From: Acanthococcus lagerstroemiae
Lineage: Eukaryota > Arthropoda > Insecta > Hemiptera > Eriococcidae
NCBI GenBank assembly: GCA_031841125.1
Contig: CM063110.1
Coordinates: 28,887,626-28,951,625, forward strand
Reading direction: 5' to 3'
Length of the DNA: 64,000 bases
Position numbers and translations under genes: made by a program. The notes below the pieces were generated by a model. The model saw only the letters and a program-made list of their open reading frames with translations. It was not told the origin of the DNA and did not search any database. Shown here in pieces: positions 9,795 to 24,047 of the stretch. Within the stretch, counting starts at the first letter, position 1, and every line of letters begins with the position of its first letter.

Positions 9795-12700
9795 CGAAAC
9801 GAATTCGAATCCGTTGTCAAAATTGAGCTAGAGTGATTTTTTGACCCATTTTGACCACATTTTCGAGTGTATGTCGGCAACGGAGCGTCGCCGCCAAATT
9901 TGAACAACTAATTCGAGCTCAGAGCAAAAAATTGAGTAAAAAACTGTCTTCAATTCAAAAATTTTGATTTTTGAAAATTTGAAGATTTCTCCATACTATA
10001 CATCATGTCTTTTGTCGGGTGAAAAAATTTTCAGAGAGCTTCGGCGTCGGGGCTGGGGCTGGTTACTCAACTTTTCGTGGCGAATTCGAATCCGTTGTCA
10101 AGATTGAGCTACCGTGATTTTTTGACCCATTTTGACCACATTTCCGAGTGTATGTCGGCAACGGAGCGTCGCCGCCAAATTTGAACAACGAATTCGAGCT
10201 CAGCGCAAAAAATTGAGTAAAAAAGAGTATTCAATTCAAAAATTTTGATTTTTCCCAATTTTGAAGATTTCTCCATACTTACATCGTGATATTTTTCGGG
10301 TGAAAAAATTTTCAGAGAGCTTCGGCGTCGGGGCTGGGGTAGTTACTCAATTTATCGTGGCGAATTCGAATCTGTTGTACAAATTGAGCTACAGTGATTT
10401 TTTGATCTATTTTGACCACATTTTCGAGTGTATGTCGGCAACGGAGCGTCGCCGCCAAATTTGAACAACGAATTCGAGCTCAGCGCGAAAAATTGAGTAA
10501 AAAACAGTCTTCAATTCAAAAATTTTGATTTTCTCAAATTTTGAAAATTTCTCCATACTATACATCATGCATTTTTTGGGGCGAAAAAATTTTCGGAGAA
10601 CAACGGTGTCGGGGCTGGTGCTAGTTAGTCAATTTTTCGAGACGAATTCGAATCCGTTGTCAAAATTGAGCTAGAGTCATTTTTTGACCCAAATTGATCA
10701 ATTTTTCCAACTTTTTCTAAAGTATCTGGGGAACGGAGGATCGTCGCCAAATTGCAACATCGAATTCGAACTCAGCGTGAAAAATTGAGTAAGGAACACT
10801 CATGAATTCGAAATTTTTGATTTTCTCAAATTTTGAAAATTTCTCCATACTATATTATACATCATGCATTTTTTTGGCCAAAAAAATTTTGAGAGAGCTA
10901 CGGCGTCGGAGCTGGTGCTAGGTAGTCAATTTTTCGAGACGAATTCGAATCCGTTGTCAAAATTGAGCTAGAGTCATTTTTTGACCCAAATTGATCAATT
11001 TTTCCAACTTTTTCGAAGTATCTGGGGAACGGAGGATCGTCGCCAAATTGCAACATCGAATTCGAACTCAGCGTGAAAAATTGAGTAAGAAACACTCATG
11101 AATTCGAAATTTTTGATTTTCTCAAATTTTGAAAATTTCTCCATACTATATTATACATCATGCATTTTTTTGGCCAAAAAAATTTTGAGAGAGCTACGGC
11201 GTCGGGGCTGGTGCTAGTTAGTCAATTTTTCGAGACGAATTCGAATCCGTTGTCAAAATTGAGCTAGAGTCATTTTTTGACCCAAATTGATCAATTTTTC
11301 CAACTTTTTCTAAAGTATCTGGGGAACGGAGGGTCGCCGCCAAATTGCAACAGCGAATTCGAACTCAGCGTGAAAAATTGAGTAAGAAACACTCATGAAT
11401 TCGAAATTTTTGATTTTCTCAAATTTTGAAAATTTCTCCATACTATATACATCATGCATTTTTTTGGCCAAAAAAATTTTGAGAGAGCTACGGCGTCGGA
11501 GCTGGTGCTAGGTAGTCAATTTTTCGAGACGAATTCGAATCCGTTGTCAAAATTGAGCTAGAGTCATTTTTTGACCCAAATTGATCAATTTTTCCAACTT
11601 TTTCGAGGGTATCTGGGGAACGGAGGGTCGTCGCCAAATTGCAACAGCGAATTCGAACTCAGCGTGAAAAATTGAGTAAGAAACACTCATGAATTCGAAA
11701 TTTTTGATTTTCTCAAATTTTGAAAATTTCTCCATACTATATACATCATGCATTTTTTGGTGCAAAAAAATTTTCGGAGAGCTACGGCGTCGGGGCTGGT
11801 GCTAGTTAGTCAATTTTTCGAGACGAATTCGAATCCGTTGTCAAAATTAAGCTACAGTGATTTTTTTATCCATTTTGACCACATTTTCGAGTATATGTCG
11901 GCAACGAAGCGTCGCCGCCAAATTTGAACAACAAATTCGAGCTCAGCGCAAAAAATTGAGTAAAAATCAGTCTGCAATTCAAAAATTTTAATTTTGATAA
12001 ATTTGAAGATTTCTCCATACTTATACATCATGTCTTTTTTCGGGTGAAAAAATTTTCAGAGAGCTTCGGCGTCGGGGCTGGGGCTGGTTACTCTACTTTT
12101 CGTGGCGAATTCGAATCCGTTGTCAAAATTGAGCTACCGTGATTTTTTGACCCATTTTGACCACATTTCCGAGTGTATGTCGGGAACGGAGGGTCGCCGC
12201 CAAATTGCAACAGCGAATTCGAACTCAGCGTGAAAAATTGAGTAAGAAACACTCATGAATTCGAAATTTTTGATTTTCTCAAATTTTGAAAATTTCTCCA
12301 TACTATACATCATGCATTTTTTGGGGCGAAAAAATTTTCGGATTGCTACGGCGTCGGGGCTGGTGCTATTTAGTCAATTTTTCGAGACGAATTCGAATCC
12401 GTTGTCAAAATTGAGCTAGAGTAATTTTTTGACTCAAATTGATCAATTTTTCCAACTTTTTCGAGGGTATCTCGGGAACGGAGGGTCGCCGCCAAATTGC
12501 AACAGCGAATTCGAACTCAGCGTGAAAAATTGAGTAAGAAACACTCATGAATTCGAAATTTTTGATTTTCTCAAATGTTGAAAATTTCTCCATACTATTC
12601 ATCATGCATTTTTTGGAACGAAAAAATTTTCGGAGAGCTACGGCGTCGGGGCTGGTGCTAGTTAGTCAATTTTTCGAGACGAATTCGAATCCGTTGTCAA

Positions 12701-15700
12701 AATTGAGCTAGAGTCATTTTTTGACCCAAATTGATCAATTTTTCCAACTTTTTCTAAAGTATCTGGGGAACGGAGGGTCGTCGCCAAATTGCAACAGCGA
12801 ATTCGAACTCAGCGTGAAAAATTGAGTAAGAAACACTCATGAATTCGAAATTTTTGATTTTCTCAAATTTTGAAAATTTCTCCATACTATACATCATGCA
12901 TTTTTTGGTGCAAAAAAATTTTCGGAGAGCTACGGCGTCGGGGCTGGTGCTAGTTAGTCAATTTTTCGAGACGAATTCGAATCCGTTGTCAAAATTGAGC
13001 TAGAGTCATTTTTTGACCCAAATTGATCAATTTTTCCAACTTTTTCGAGGGTATCTCGGGAACGGAGGGTCGCCGCCAAATTGCAACAGCGAATTCGAAC
13101 TCAGCGTGAAAAATTGAGTAAGAAACACTCATGAATTCGAAATTTTTGATTTTCTCAAATTTTGAAAATTTCTCCATACTATACATCATGCATTTTTTTG
13201 GGCGAAAAAATTTTCGGAGAGCTACTGCGTCGGGGCTGGTGCTAGTTAGTCAATTTTTCGAGACGAATTCGAATCCGGTCGTCGCCAAATTGCAACATCG
13301 AATTCGAACTCAGCGTGAAAAATTGAGTAAGAAACACTCATGAATTCGAAATTTTTGATTTTCTCAAATTTTGAAAATTTCTCCATACTATACATCATGC
13401 ATTTTTTTGGCCAAAAAAATTTTGAGAGAGCTACGGCGTCGGTGCTGGTGCTAGGTAGTCAATTTTTCGAGACGAATTCGAATCCGTTGTCAAAATTGAG
13501 CTAGAGTCATTTTTTGACCCAAATTGATCAAATTTTCCAACTTTTTTGGTCGGCGCTGGTGCTAGGTAGTCAATTTTTCGAGACGAATTCGAATCCGTTG
13601 TCAAAATTGAGCTAGAGTCATTTTTTGACCCAAATTAATCAATTTTTCCAACTTTTTCGAGGCTATCTCGGGAACGGAGTGTCGCCGCCAAATTGCAACA
13701 GCGAATTCGAACTCAGCGTGAAAAATTGAGTAAGAAACACTCATGAATTCGAAATTTTTGATTTTCTCAAATTTTGAAAATTTCTCCATACTATACATCA
13801 TGCATTTTTTGGGGCAAAAAAATTTTCGGAGAGCTACGGCGTCGGGGCTGGTGCTAGTTAGTCAATTTTTCGAGACGAATTCGAATCCGTTGTCAAAATT
13901 GAGCTAGAGTCATTTTTTGACCCAAATTGATCAATTTTTCCAACTTTTTCGAGGGTATCTCGGGAACGGAGGGTCGCCGCCAAATTGCAACAGCGAATTC
14001 GAACTCAGCGTGAAAAATTGAGTAAGAAACACTCATGAATTCGAAATTTTTGATTTTCTCAAATTTTGAAAATTTCTCCATACTTACATGATATTTTCGG
14101 TGAAAAAATTTTCGGAGAGCTACGGCGTCGGGGCTGGTGCTAGTTAGTCAATTTTTCGAGACGAATTCGAATCCGTTGTCAAATTGAGCTAGAGTCATTT
14201 TTTGATCTAATTTGACCACATTTTCGAGGGTATCTCGGGAACGGAGGGTCGCCGCCAAATTGCAACAACGAATTCGAACTCAGCGTGAAAAATTGAGTAA
14301 AAAACACTCATGAATTCGAAATTTTTGATTTTCTCAAATTTTGAAAATTTCTCCATACTATACATCATGCATTTTTTTGGGCGAAAAAATTTTCGGAGAG
14401 CTACGGCGTCGGGGCTGGTGCTAGTTAGTCAATTTTTCGAGACGAATTCGAATCCGTTGTCAAAATTGAGCTAGAGTCATTTTTTGACCCAAATTGATCA
14501 ATTTTTCCAACTTTTTCGAGAGTATCTCGGGAACGGAGGGTCGTCGCCAAATTGCAACATCGAATTCGAACTCAGCGTGAAAAATTGAGTAAGAAACACT
14601 CATGAATTCGAAATTTTTGATTTTCTCAAATTTTGAAAATTTCTCCATACTATTATACATCATGCATTTTTTTGGCCAAAAAAATTTTGAGAGAGCTACG
14701 GCGTCGGAGCTGGTGCTAGTTAGTCAATTTTTCGAGACGAATTCGAATCCGTTGTCAAAATTGAGCTAGAGTCATTTTTTGACCCAAATTGATCAATTTT
14801 TCCAACTTTTTCTAAAGTATCTGGGGAACGGAGGATCGTCGCCAAATTGCAACATCGAATTCGAACTCAGCGTGAAAAATTGAGTAAGAAACACTCATGA
14901 ATTCGAAATTTTTGATTTTCTCAAATTTTGAAAATTTCTCCATACTATACATCATGCATTTTTTTGGCCAAAAAATTTTCGGAGAGCTACGGCGTCGGGG
15001 CTGGTGCTAGTTAGTCAATTTTTCGAGACGAATTCGAATCCGTTGTCAAAATTGAGCTAGAGTCATTTTTTGACCCAAATTGATCAATTTTTCCAACTTT
15101 TTCTAGGGTATCTGGGGAACGGAGGGTCGTCGCCAAATTGCAACAGCGAATTCGAACTCAGCGTGAAAAATTGAGTAAGAAACACTCATGAATTCGAAAT
15201 TTTGATTTTCTCAAATTTTGAAAATTTCTCCATACTATACATCATGCATTTTTTGGGGCGAAAAAATTTTCGGAGAGCTACGGCGTCGGGGCTGGTGCTA
15301 GGTAGTCAATTTTTCGAGACGAATTCGAATCCGTTGTCAAAATTGAGCTAGAGTCATTTTTTGACCCAAATTGATCAATTTTTCCAACTTTTTCGAGAGT
15401 ATCTCGGGAACGGAGGGTCGCCGCCAAATTGCAACAGCGAATTCGAACTCAGCGTGAAAAATTGAGTAAGAAACACTCATGAATTCGAAATTTTTGATTT
15501 TCTCAAATTTTGAAAATTTCTCCATACTAATCATGTCTTTTTTTGGGCAAAAAATTTTCGGAGAGCTACGGCGTCGGCGCTGGTGCTAGTTAGTCAATTT
15601 TTCGAGACGAATTCGAATCCGTTGTCAAAATTGAGCTAGAGTCATTTTTTGACCCAAATTGATCAATTTTTCCAACTTTTTCGAGGGTATCTCGGGAACG

Positions 15701-18700
15701 GAGGGTCGTCGCCAAATTGCAACAGCGAATTCGAACTCAGCGTGAAAAATTGAGTAAGAAACACTCATGAATTCGAAATTTTTGATTTTCTCAAATTTTG
15801 AAAATTTCTCCATACTATACATCATGCATTTTTTAGGGCGAAAAAATTTTCGGAGAGCTACGGCGTCGGGGCTGGTGCTAGTTAGTCAATTTTTCGAGAC
15901 GAATTCGAATCCGTTGTCAAAATTGAGCTAGAGTCATTTTTTGACCCAAATTGATCAATTTTTCCAACTTTTCCGAGGGTATCTCGGGAACGGAGGGTCG
16001 CCGCCAAATTGCAACAGCGAATTCGAACTCAGCGTGAAAAATTGAGTAAGAAACACTCATGAATTCGAAATTTTTGATTTTCTCAAATTTTGAAAATTTC
16101 TCCATACTATACATCATGCATTTTTTGGGGCGAAAAAATTTTTGGAGAGCTACGGCGTCGGGGCTGGTGCTAGTTAGTCAATTTTTCGAGACGAATTCGA
16201 ATCCGTTGTCAAAATTGAGCTAGAGTCATTTTTTGACCCAAATTGATCAATTTTTCCAACTTTTTCGAGGGTATCTCGGGAACGGAGGGTCGCCGCCAAA
16301 TTGCAACAGCGAATTCGAACTCAGCGTGAAAAATTGAGTAAGAAACACTCATGAATTCGAAATTTTTGATTTTCTCAAATTTTGAAAATTTCTCCATACT
16401 ATACATCATGCATTTTTTGGGGCGAAAAAATTTTCGGAGAGCTACGGCGTCGGGGCTGGTGCTAGTTAGTCAATTTTTCGAGACGAATTCGAATCCGTTG
16501 TTCAAAATTGAGCTAGAGTCATTTTTTGACCCAAATTGATCAATTTTTCCAACTTTTTCGAGGGTATCTCGGGAACGGAGGGTCGCGCCAAATTGCAACA
16601 GCGAATTCGAACTCAGCGTGAAAAATTGAGTAAGAAACACTCATGAATTCGAAATTTTTGATTTTCTCAAATTTTGAAAATTTCTCCATACTATAACGTC
16701 ATGCATTTTTTGGGGCGAAAAAATTTTCGGAGAGCTACGGCGTCGGGGCTGGTGCTAGTTAGTCAATTTTTCGAGACGAATTCGAATCCGTTGTCAAAAT
16801 TGAGCTAGAGTCATTTTTTGACCCAAATTGATCAATTTTTCCAACTTTTTCGAGGGTATCTCGGGAACGGAGGGTCGCCGCCAAATTGCAACAGCGAATT
16901 CGAACTCAGCGTGAAAAATTGAGTAAGAAACACTCATGAATTCGAAATTTTTGATTTTCTCAAATTTTGAAAATTTCTCCATACTATACATCATGCATTT
17001 TTTGGGCGAAAAAATTTTCGGAGAGCTACGGCGTCGGGGCTGGTGCTAGTTAGTCAATTTTTCGAGACGAATTCGAATCCGTTGTCAAAATTGAGCTAGA
17101 GTCATTTTTTGACCCAAATTGATCAATTTTTCCAACTTTTTCGAGGGTATCTCGGGAACGGAGGGTCGCCGCCAAATTGCAACAGCGAATTCGAACTCAG
17201 CGTGAAAAATTGAGTAAGAAACACTCATGAATTCGAAATTTTTGATTTTCTCAAATTTTGAAAATTTCTCCATACTATATACATCATGCATTTTTTGGGG
17301 CGAAAAAATTTTCGGAGAGCTACGGCGTCGGGGCTGGTGCTAGTTAGTCAATTTTTCGAGACGAATTCGAATCCGTTGTCAAAATTGAGCTAGAGTCATT
17401 TTTTGACCCAAATTGATCAATTTTTCCAACTTTTTCGAGGGTATCTCGGGAACGGAGGGTCGCCGCCAAATTGCAACAGCGAATTCGAACTCAGCGTGAA
17501 AAATTGAGTAAGAAACACTCATGAATTCGAAATTTTTGATTTTCTCAAATTTTGAAAATTTCTCCATACTATACATCATGCATTTTTTGGGGCGAAAAAA
17601 TTTTCGGAGAGCTACGGCGTCGGGGCTGGTGCTAGTTAGTCAATTTTTCGAGACGAATTCGAATCCGTTGTCAAAATTGAGCTAGAGTCATTTTTTGACC
17701 CAAATTGATCAATTTTTCCAACTTTTTCGAGGGTATCTCGGGAACGGAGGGTCGCCGCCAAATTGCAACAGCGAATTCGAACTCAGCGTGAAAAATTGAG
17801 TAAGAAACACTCATGAATTCGAAATTTTTGATTTTCTCAAATTTTGAAAATTTCTCCATACTATACATCATGCATTTTTTGGGGCGAAAAAATTTTCGGA
17901 GAGCTACGGCGTCGGGGCTGGTGCTAGTTAGTCAATTTTTCGAGACGAATTCGAATCCGTTGTCAAAATTGAGCTAGAGTCATTTTTTGACCCAAATTGA
18001 TCAATTTTTCCAACTTTTTCGAGGGTATCTCGGGAACGGAGGGTCGCCGCCAAATTGCAACAGCGAATTCGAACTCAGCGTGAAAAATTGAGTAAGAAAC
18101 ACTCATGAATTCGAAATTTTTGATTTTCTCAAATTTTGAAAATTTCTCCATACTATACATCATGCATTTTTTGGGGCGAAAAAATTTTCGGAGAGCTACG
18201 GCGTCGGGGCTGGTGCTAGTTAGTCAATTTTTCGAGACGAATTCGAATCCGTTGTCAAAATTGAGCTAGAGTCATTTTTTGACCCAAATTGATCAATTTT
18301 TCCAACTTTTTCGAGGGTATCTCGGGAACGGAGGGTCGCCGCCAAATTGCAACAGCGAATTCGAACTCAGCGTGAAAAATTGAGTAAGAAACACTCATGA
18401 ATTCGAAATTTTTGATTTTCTCAAATTTTGAAAATTTCTCCATACTATACATCAGCATTTTTTTGGGGCGAAAAAATTTTCGGAGAGCTACGGCGTCGGG
18501 GCTGGTGCTAGTTAGTCAATTTTTCGAGACGAATTCGAATCCGTTGTCAAAATTGAGCTAGAGTCATTTTTTGACCCAAATTGATCAATTTTTCCAACTT
18601 TTTCGAGGGTATCTCGGGAACGGAGGGTCGCCGCCAAATTGCAACAGCGAATTCGAACTCAGCGTGAAAAATTGAGTAAGAAACACACTCATGAATTCGA

Positions 18701-21700
18701 AATTTTTGATTTTCTCAAATTTTGAAAATTTCTCCATACTATACATCATGCATTTTTTTGGGCAAAAAATTTTCGGAGAGCTACGGCGTCGGGCTGGTGC
18801 TAGTTAGTCAATTTTTCGAGACGAATTCGAATCCGTTGTCAAAATTGAGCTAGAGTCATTTTTTGACCCAAATTGATCAATTTTTCCAACTTTTTCGAGG
18901 GTATCTCGGGAACGGAGGGTCGCCGCCAAATTGCAACAGCGAATTCGAACTCAGCGTGAAAAATTGAGTAAGAAACACTCATGAATTCGAAATTTTTGAT
19001 TTTCTCAAATTTTGAAAATTTCTCCATACTATATACATCATGCATTTTTTGGGGCGAAAAAATTTTCGGAGAGCTACGGCGTCGGGGCTGGTGCTAGTTA
19101 GTCAATTTTTCGAGACGAATTCGAATCCGTTGTCAAAATTGAGCTAGAGTCATTTTTTGACCCAAATTGATCAATTTTTCCAACTTTTTCGAGGGTATCT
19201 CGGGAACGGAGGGTCGCCGCCAAATTGCAACTCGAATTCGAACTCAGCGTGAAAAATTGAGTAAGAAACACTCATGAATTCGAAATTTTTGATTTTCTCA
19301 AATTTTGAAAATTTCTCCATACTATAGACGTCATGCATTTTTTGGGGCGAAAAAATTTTCGGAGAGCTACGGCGTCGGGGCTGGTGCTAGTTAGTCAATT
19401 TTTCGAGACGAATTCGAATCCGTTGTCAAAATTGAGCTAGAGTCATTTTTTGACCCAAATTGATCAATTTTTCCAACTTTTTCTAGGGTATCTGGGGAAC
19501 GGAGGGTCGTCGCCAAATTGCAACAGCGAATTCGAACTCAGCGTGAAAAATTGAGTAAGAAACACTCATGAATTCGAAATTTTTGATTTTCTCAAATTTT
19601 GAAAATTTCTCCATACTATACATCATGCATTTTTTGGGCGAAAAAATTTTCGGAGAGCTACGTACGGCGTCGGGGCTGGTGCTAGTTAGTCAATTTTTCG
19701 AGACGAATTCGAATCCGTTGTCAAAATTGAGCTAGAGTCATTTTTTGACCCAAATTGATCAATTTTTCCAACTTTTTCGAGGGTATCTCGGGAACGGAGG
19801 GTCGCCGCCAAATTGCAACAGCGAATTCGAACTCAGCGTGAAAAATTGAGTAAGAAACACTCATGAATTCGAAATTTTGATTTTCTCAAATTTTGAAAAT
19901 TTCTCCATACTATACATCAGCATTTTTTGGGGCAAAAATTTTCGGAGAGCTACGGCGTCGGGGCTGGTGCTAGTTAGTCAATTTTTCGAGACGAATTCGA
20001 ATCCGTTGTCAAAATTGAGCTAGAGTCATTTTTTGACCCAAATTGATCAATTTTTCCAACTTTTTCGAGGGTATCTCGGAACGGAGGGTCGCCGCCAAAT
20101 TGCAACAGCGAATTCGAACTCAGCGTGAAAAATTGAGTAAGAAACACTCATGAATTCGAAATTTTGATTTTCTCAAATTTTGAAAATTTCTCCATACTAT
20201 ATACATCATGCATTTTTGGGGCGAAAAAATTTTCGGAGAGCTACGGCGTCGGGCTGGTGCTAGTTAGTCAATTTTTCGAGACGAATTCGAATCCGTTGTC
20301 AAAATTGAGCTAGAGTCATTTTTTGACCCAAATTGATCAATTTTTCCAACTTTTTCGAGGGTTCTCGGGAACGGAGGGTCGCCGCCAAATTGCAACAGCG
20401 AATTCGAACTCAGCGTGAAAAATTGAGTAAGAAACACTCATGAATTCGAAATTTTTGATTTTCTCAAATTTTGAAAATTTCTCCATACTATATATCATGC
20501 ATTTTTTTGGGCAAAAAAATTTTCGGAGAGCTACGGCGTCGGGGCTGGTGCTAGTTAGTCAATTTTTCGAGACGAATTCGAATCCGTTGTCAAAATTGAG
20601 CTAGAGTCATTTTTTGACCCAAATTGATCAATTTTTCCAACTTTTTCGAGGGTATCTCGGGAACGGAGGGTCGCCGCCAAATTGCAACAGCGAATTCGAA
20701 CTCAGCGTGAAAAATTGAGTAAGAAACACTCATGAATTCGAAATTTTTGATTTTCTCAAATTTTGAAAATTTCTCCATACTATACATCATGCATTTTTTG
20801 GGCAAAAAAATTTTCGGAGAGCTACGGCGTCGGGGCTGGTGCTAGGTAGTCAATTTTTCGAGACGAATTCGAATCCGTTGTCAAAATTGAGCTAGAGTCA
20901 TTTTTTGACCCAAATTGATCAATTTTTCCAACTTTTTCGAAGGTATCTCGGGAACGGAGGGTCGCCGCCAAATTGCAACAGCGAATTCGAACTCAGCGTG
21001 AAAAATTGAGTAAGAAACACTCATGAATTCGAAATTTTTGATTTTCTCAAATTTTGAAAATTTCTCCATACTATACATCGTGCATTTTTTGGGGCAAAAA
21101 AATTTTCGGAGAGCTACGGCGTCGGGGCTGGTGCTAGTTAGTCAATTTTTCGAGACGAATTCGAATCCGTTGTCAAAATTGAGCTAGAGTCATTTTTTGA
21201 CCCAAATTGATCAATTTTTCCAACTTTTCCGAAGGTATCTCGGGAACGGAGGGTCGCCGCCAAATTGCAACAGCGAATTCGAACTCAGCGTGAAAAATTG
21301 AGTAAGAAACACTCATGAATTCGAAATTTTTGATTTTCTCAAATTTTGAAAATTTCTCCATACTATACATCGTGCATTTTTTGGGGCAAAAAAATTTTCG
21401 GAGAGCTACGGCGTCGGGGCTGGTGCTAGTTAGTCAATTTTTCGAGACGAATTCGAATCCGTTGTCAAAATTGAGCTAGAGTCATTTTTTGACCCAAATT
21501 GATCAATTTTTCCAACTTTTTCGAGGGTATCTCGGGAACGGAGGGTCGCCACCAAATTGCAACAGCGAATTCGAACTCAGCGTGAAAAATTGAGTAAGAA
21601 ACACTCATGAATTCGAAATTTTTGATTTTCTCAAATTTTGAAAATTTCTCCATACTATAGACATCATGCATTTTTTTGGGGCGAAAAATTTTCGGAGAGC

Positions 21701-21820
21701 TACGGCGTCGGCGCTGGTGCTAGGTAGTCAATTTTTCGAGACGAATTCGAATCCGTTGTCAAAATTGAGCTAGAGTCATTTTTTGACCCAAATTGATCAA
21801 TTTTTCCAACTTTTTCGAGG
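9795..21820. repeat. 292-bp satellite DNA array, about 41 monomers
   Basis: Monomers recur every 292 bp, for example at 15625, 15917, 16209, then 17379, 17671, 17963 and 18255. Each carries three GAATTC palindromes spaced 118, 42 and 132 bp apart, each followed by GAA. The left part (9.8-14.3 kb) is heterogeneous. One monomer type reads CATTTTGACCACATTTTCGA and the other AAATTGATCAATTTTTCC, with hybrids near 11860-12190 and 14200. Shortened units sit near 13276 and 13540. The right part (from about 15.6 kb) is almost uniform. The array runs into an assembly gap, so its real length is unknown. A pericentromeric or heterochromatic role is plausible but not shown. Confidence 0.95.
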
Positions 21821-22320
21821 NNNNNNNNNNNNNNNNNNNNNNNNNNNNNNNNNNNNNNNNNNNNNNNNNNNNNNNNNNNNNNNNNNNNNNNNNNNNNNNN
21901 NNNNNNNNNNNNNNNNNNNNNNNNNNNNNNNNNNNNNNNNNNNNNNNNNNNNNNNNNNNNNNNNNNNNNNNNNNNNNNNNNNNNNNNNNNNNNNNNNNNN
22001 NNNNNNNNNNNNNNNNNNNNNNNNNNNNNNNNNNNNNNNNNNNNNNNNNNNNNNNNNNNNNNNNNNNNNNNNNNNNNNNNNNNNNNNNNNNNNNNNNNNN
22101 NNNNNNNNNNNNNNNNNNNNNNNNNNNNNNNNNNNNNNNNNNNNNNNNNNNNNNNNNNNNNNNNNNNNNNNNNNNNNNNNNNNNNNNNNNNNNNNNNNNN
22201 NNNNNNNNNNNNNNNNNNNNNNNNNNNNNNNNNNNNNNNNNNNNNNNNNNNNNNNNNNNNNNNNNNNNNNNNNNNNNNNNNNNNNNNNNNNNNNNNNNNN
22301 NNNNNNNNNNNNNNNNNNNN
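21821..22320. other. Assembly gap (500 N)
   Basis: Exactly 500 N. Such a round number is normally a placeholder for a gap of unknown size. Satellite is on the left and LINE sequence on the right, so part of the array and the 5' part of the LINE are probably missing. The long N-filled translations across it are meaningless. Confidence 0.98.
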
Positions 22321-22535
22321 TCGGTTCCTCCTCTCATCGCCAAAGTACTCTTTTGCATCTATATACTTTGCAAAGACCTCATACCTGGAGGAAACCTTCT
22401 TCAACAAGCTGTCAACCAAATTCTAAACTGAACTCAATCCAATGGACTTAAAATCTCACAAACCAAAACCACAGCAATTCTCTTCTGTAAACATTACAAA
22501 TGTCCTAAGAACATAAGATATCTACCTTGATAATA

Positions 22536-23229
22536 CAGTGAAACCTCGATAAGTGAAATCCGAAGGAAAGAGAAGAAATGTTGCAGTTATCGAGTTTTTC
22601 AATTTGCGGGTTTTTCAGTTACACAGGTTACCGTCAGCTAAATTCTTAATTAACGAGTTTTTCTACCAAAAAATTTTAATTTTAATTTAAAATACAGTAA
22701 TTGTCTAATTTTCAATTATGTAACGAGTTTTTCTAACAAAAAAGTTTAATTTTCATTAAAAATAATTGTCTATCGTTTTTGTTCATAATGAACGCTGTTT
22801 TTGGCGATAACGTTTTAAAATTTTGGATTATTGCTCACTGTAAAACTGCATTCATATGTGTACAGTATACTATTGCGTAAGAAGTGAAAACGCCAATCTT
22901 GGTAAAGAGGCATGAATTGACAAGATCAAGCAAGAATGAGTCGTGATGGGCGGGTAGAAAAGACTCACTATTTCACTTACAGAGGTTGATATGGTCACCA
23001 TTTCACCTATAGAGGTTTACCATGAAAAATGCGATTAATTTCAGTAAATATGTATATATATATATATTGCTACTCCGACGAAAAAATCTATTTCACTTAT
23101 CGAGGGGCTACTTTCATTTGTCAAGGTAAATTTACATGTAAAATCATTGAAGGTGAAGAGAAGACAATTTTCCTTCCACTTACCGAGTTTTTCAGTTATC
23201 GCGGTTTCATTTATCGAGGTTTTACTGCA
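22536..23229. mobile_element. Non-autonomous pogo/Tigger-like element
   Basis: The ends are CAGTGAAACCTCGATAAGTG (left) and the inverse of CAGTAAAACCTCGATAAATG (right), typical of pogo-like mariner elements. It is flanked by TA on both sides if the right end is taken at 23229. Removing it with one TA restores the LINE reading ...YLDN/MPIPVSSNVKYLG. The interior has repeated ACTTATCGAGG and ACCTATAGAGG motifs and no transposase. Confidence 0.82.
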
Positions 23230-24047
23230 TATGCCTATTCCCGTCTCAAGTAACGTCAAATACCTCGGCGTCATTTTCGATAACTCCTTATCCTAGACTC
23301 CACAGATTCAAAATCTTAAAAACAAATGCTTCAGGAAAATCAACCTTCTCAAAAACTCGCTCGCACCTCATAGGATCGGATAGATCAACGCTCCTGAAAC
23401 TTTACCAAACTCTCATCCGCCCTGTAATCGACTATGCTGCACTACTGTAAGGTTTTACCTCTCAGTCGCACCTCGACTCGCTAAATACTATCCAGAACTC
23501 ATGTCTAAGACTTATCACTGATGCCTTTCAAACCACCCCTATCGACAGTCTACTATGCGAGTCATCCGAACCCCCTCTTAATATTTGAAAGCATCTCATC
23601 TCCACAAATGTTATCCTCAACATTCTCGCTAATCCCAATTTTACCAGCCCTCTTCATTTCATGATCCCTCCTAATTCCTTCCCTTTCAACAACAATAATC
23701 TCTTACAATCGATCGTCCAAACCAATACCAAACTAGTACATCTCCCCTATAATATCAATCCATCTTAGCTCTGATACTCACCAAAGCTAGACCTATCACT
23801 TACCAACCACGACAAATCCCAACAAAATCTCAATCACCTCCTTGACAAATACCCTATTTCCATCCAAATATAGTACTGATAGCTCCAAATCAGCAGATAA
23901 ATCAGGATACTCCATTGTCCACAACAACATTTCAATCCTATACCCACACTACCCACACACACTTCTCAATCCTTTCAACCTCTGTATGCCATTAAATTAG
24001 TCATCCAATATTGTCTGGACCTCACACTAAACAACTACCATCAACTG

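Noticed and set aside
16260..16285. CENP-B-box-like motif in the satellite (TTTCG...CTCGGGAA)
   Set aside because: The TTCG and CGGG halves are 9 bp apart, not 7, and the central A position does not fit, so the known box is not matched.
16668..19319. Small indels between monomers (for example near 16695 and 19325) read as regulatory differences
   Set aside because: They look like ordinary monomer variation or read errors in a hard-to-assemble array.
11547..21671. Open frames of about 66 codons on the - strand, recurring in over 20 satellite monomers
   Set aside because: They are the same stretch of a near-identical 292-bp repeat. The period is not a multiple of three, there is no sign of translation, and conservation follows array homogenisation.
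9795..21820. CRISPR-like regular repeats
   Set aside because: Monomers are head to tail with no unique spacers, and the context is eukaryotic. This is satellite DNA.
21700..22451. Frames of 199-239 codons across 21.7-22.4 kb
   Set aside because: Most of each is translated N from the assembly gap.
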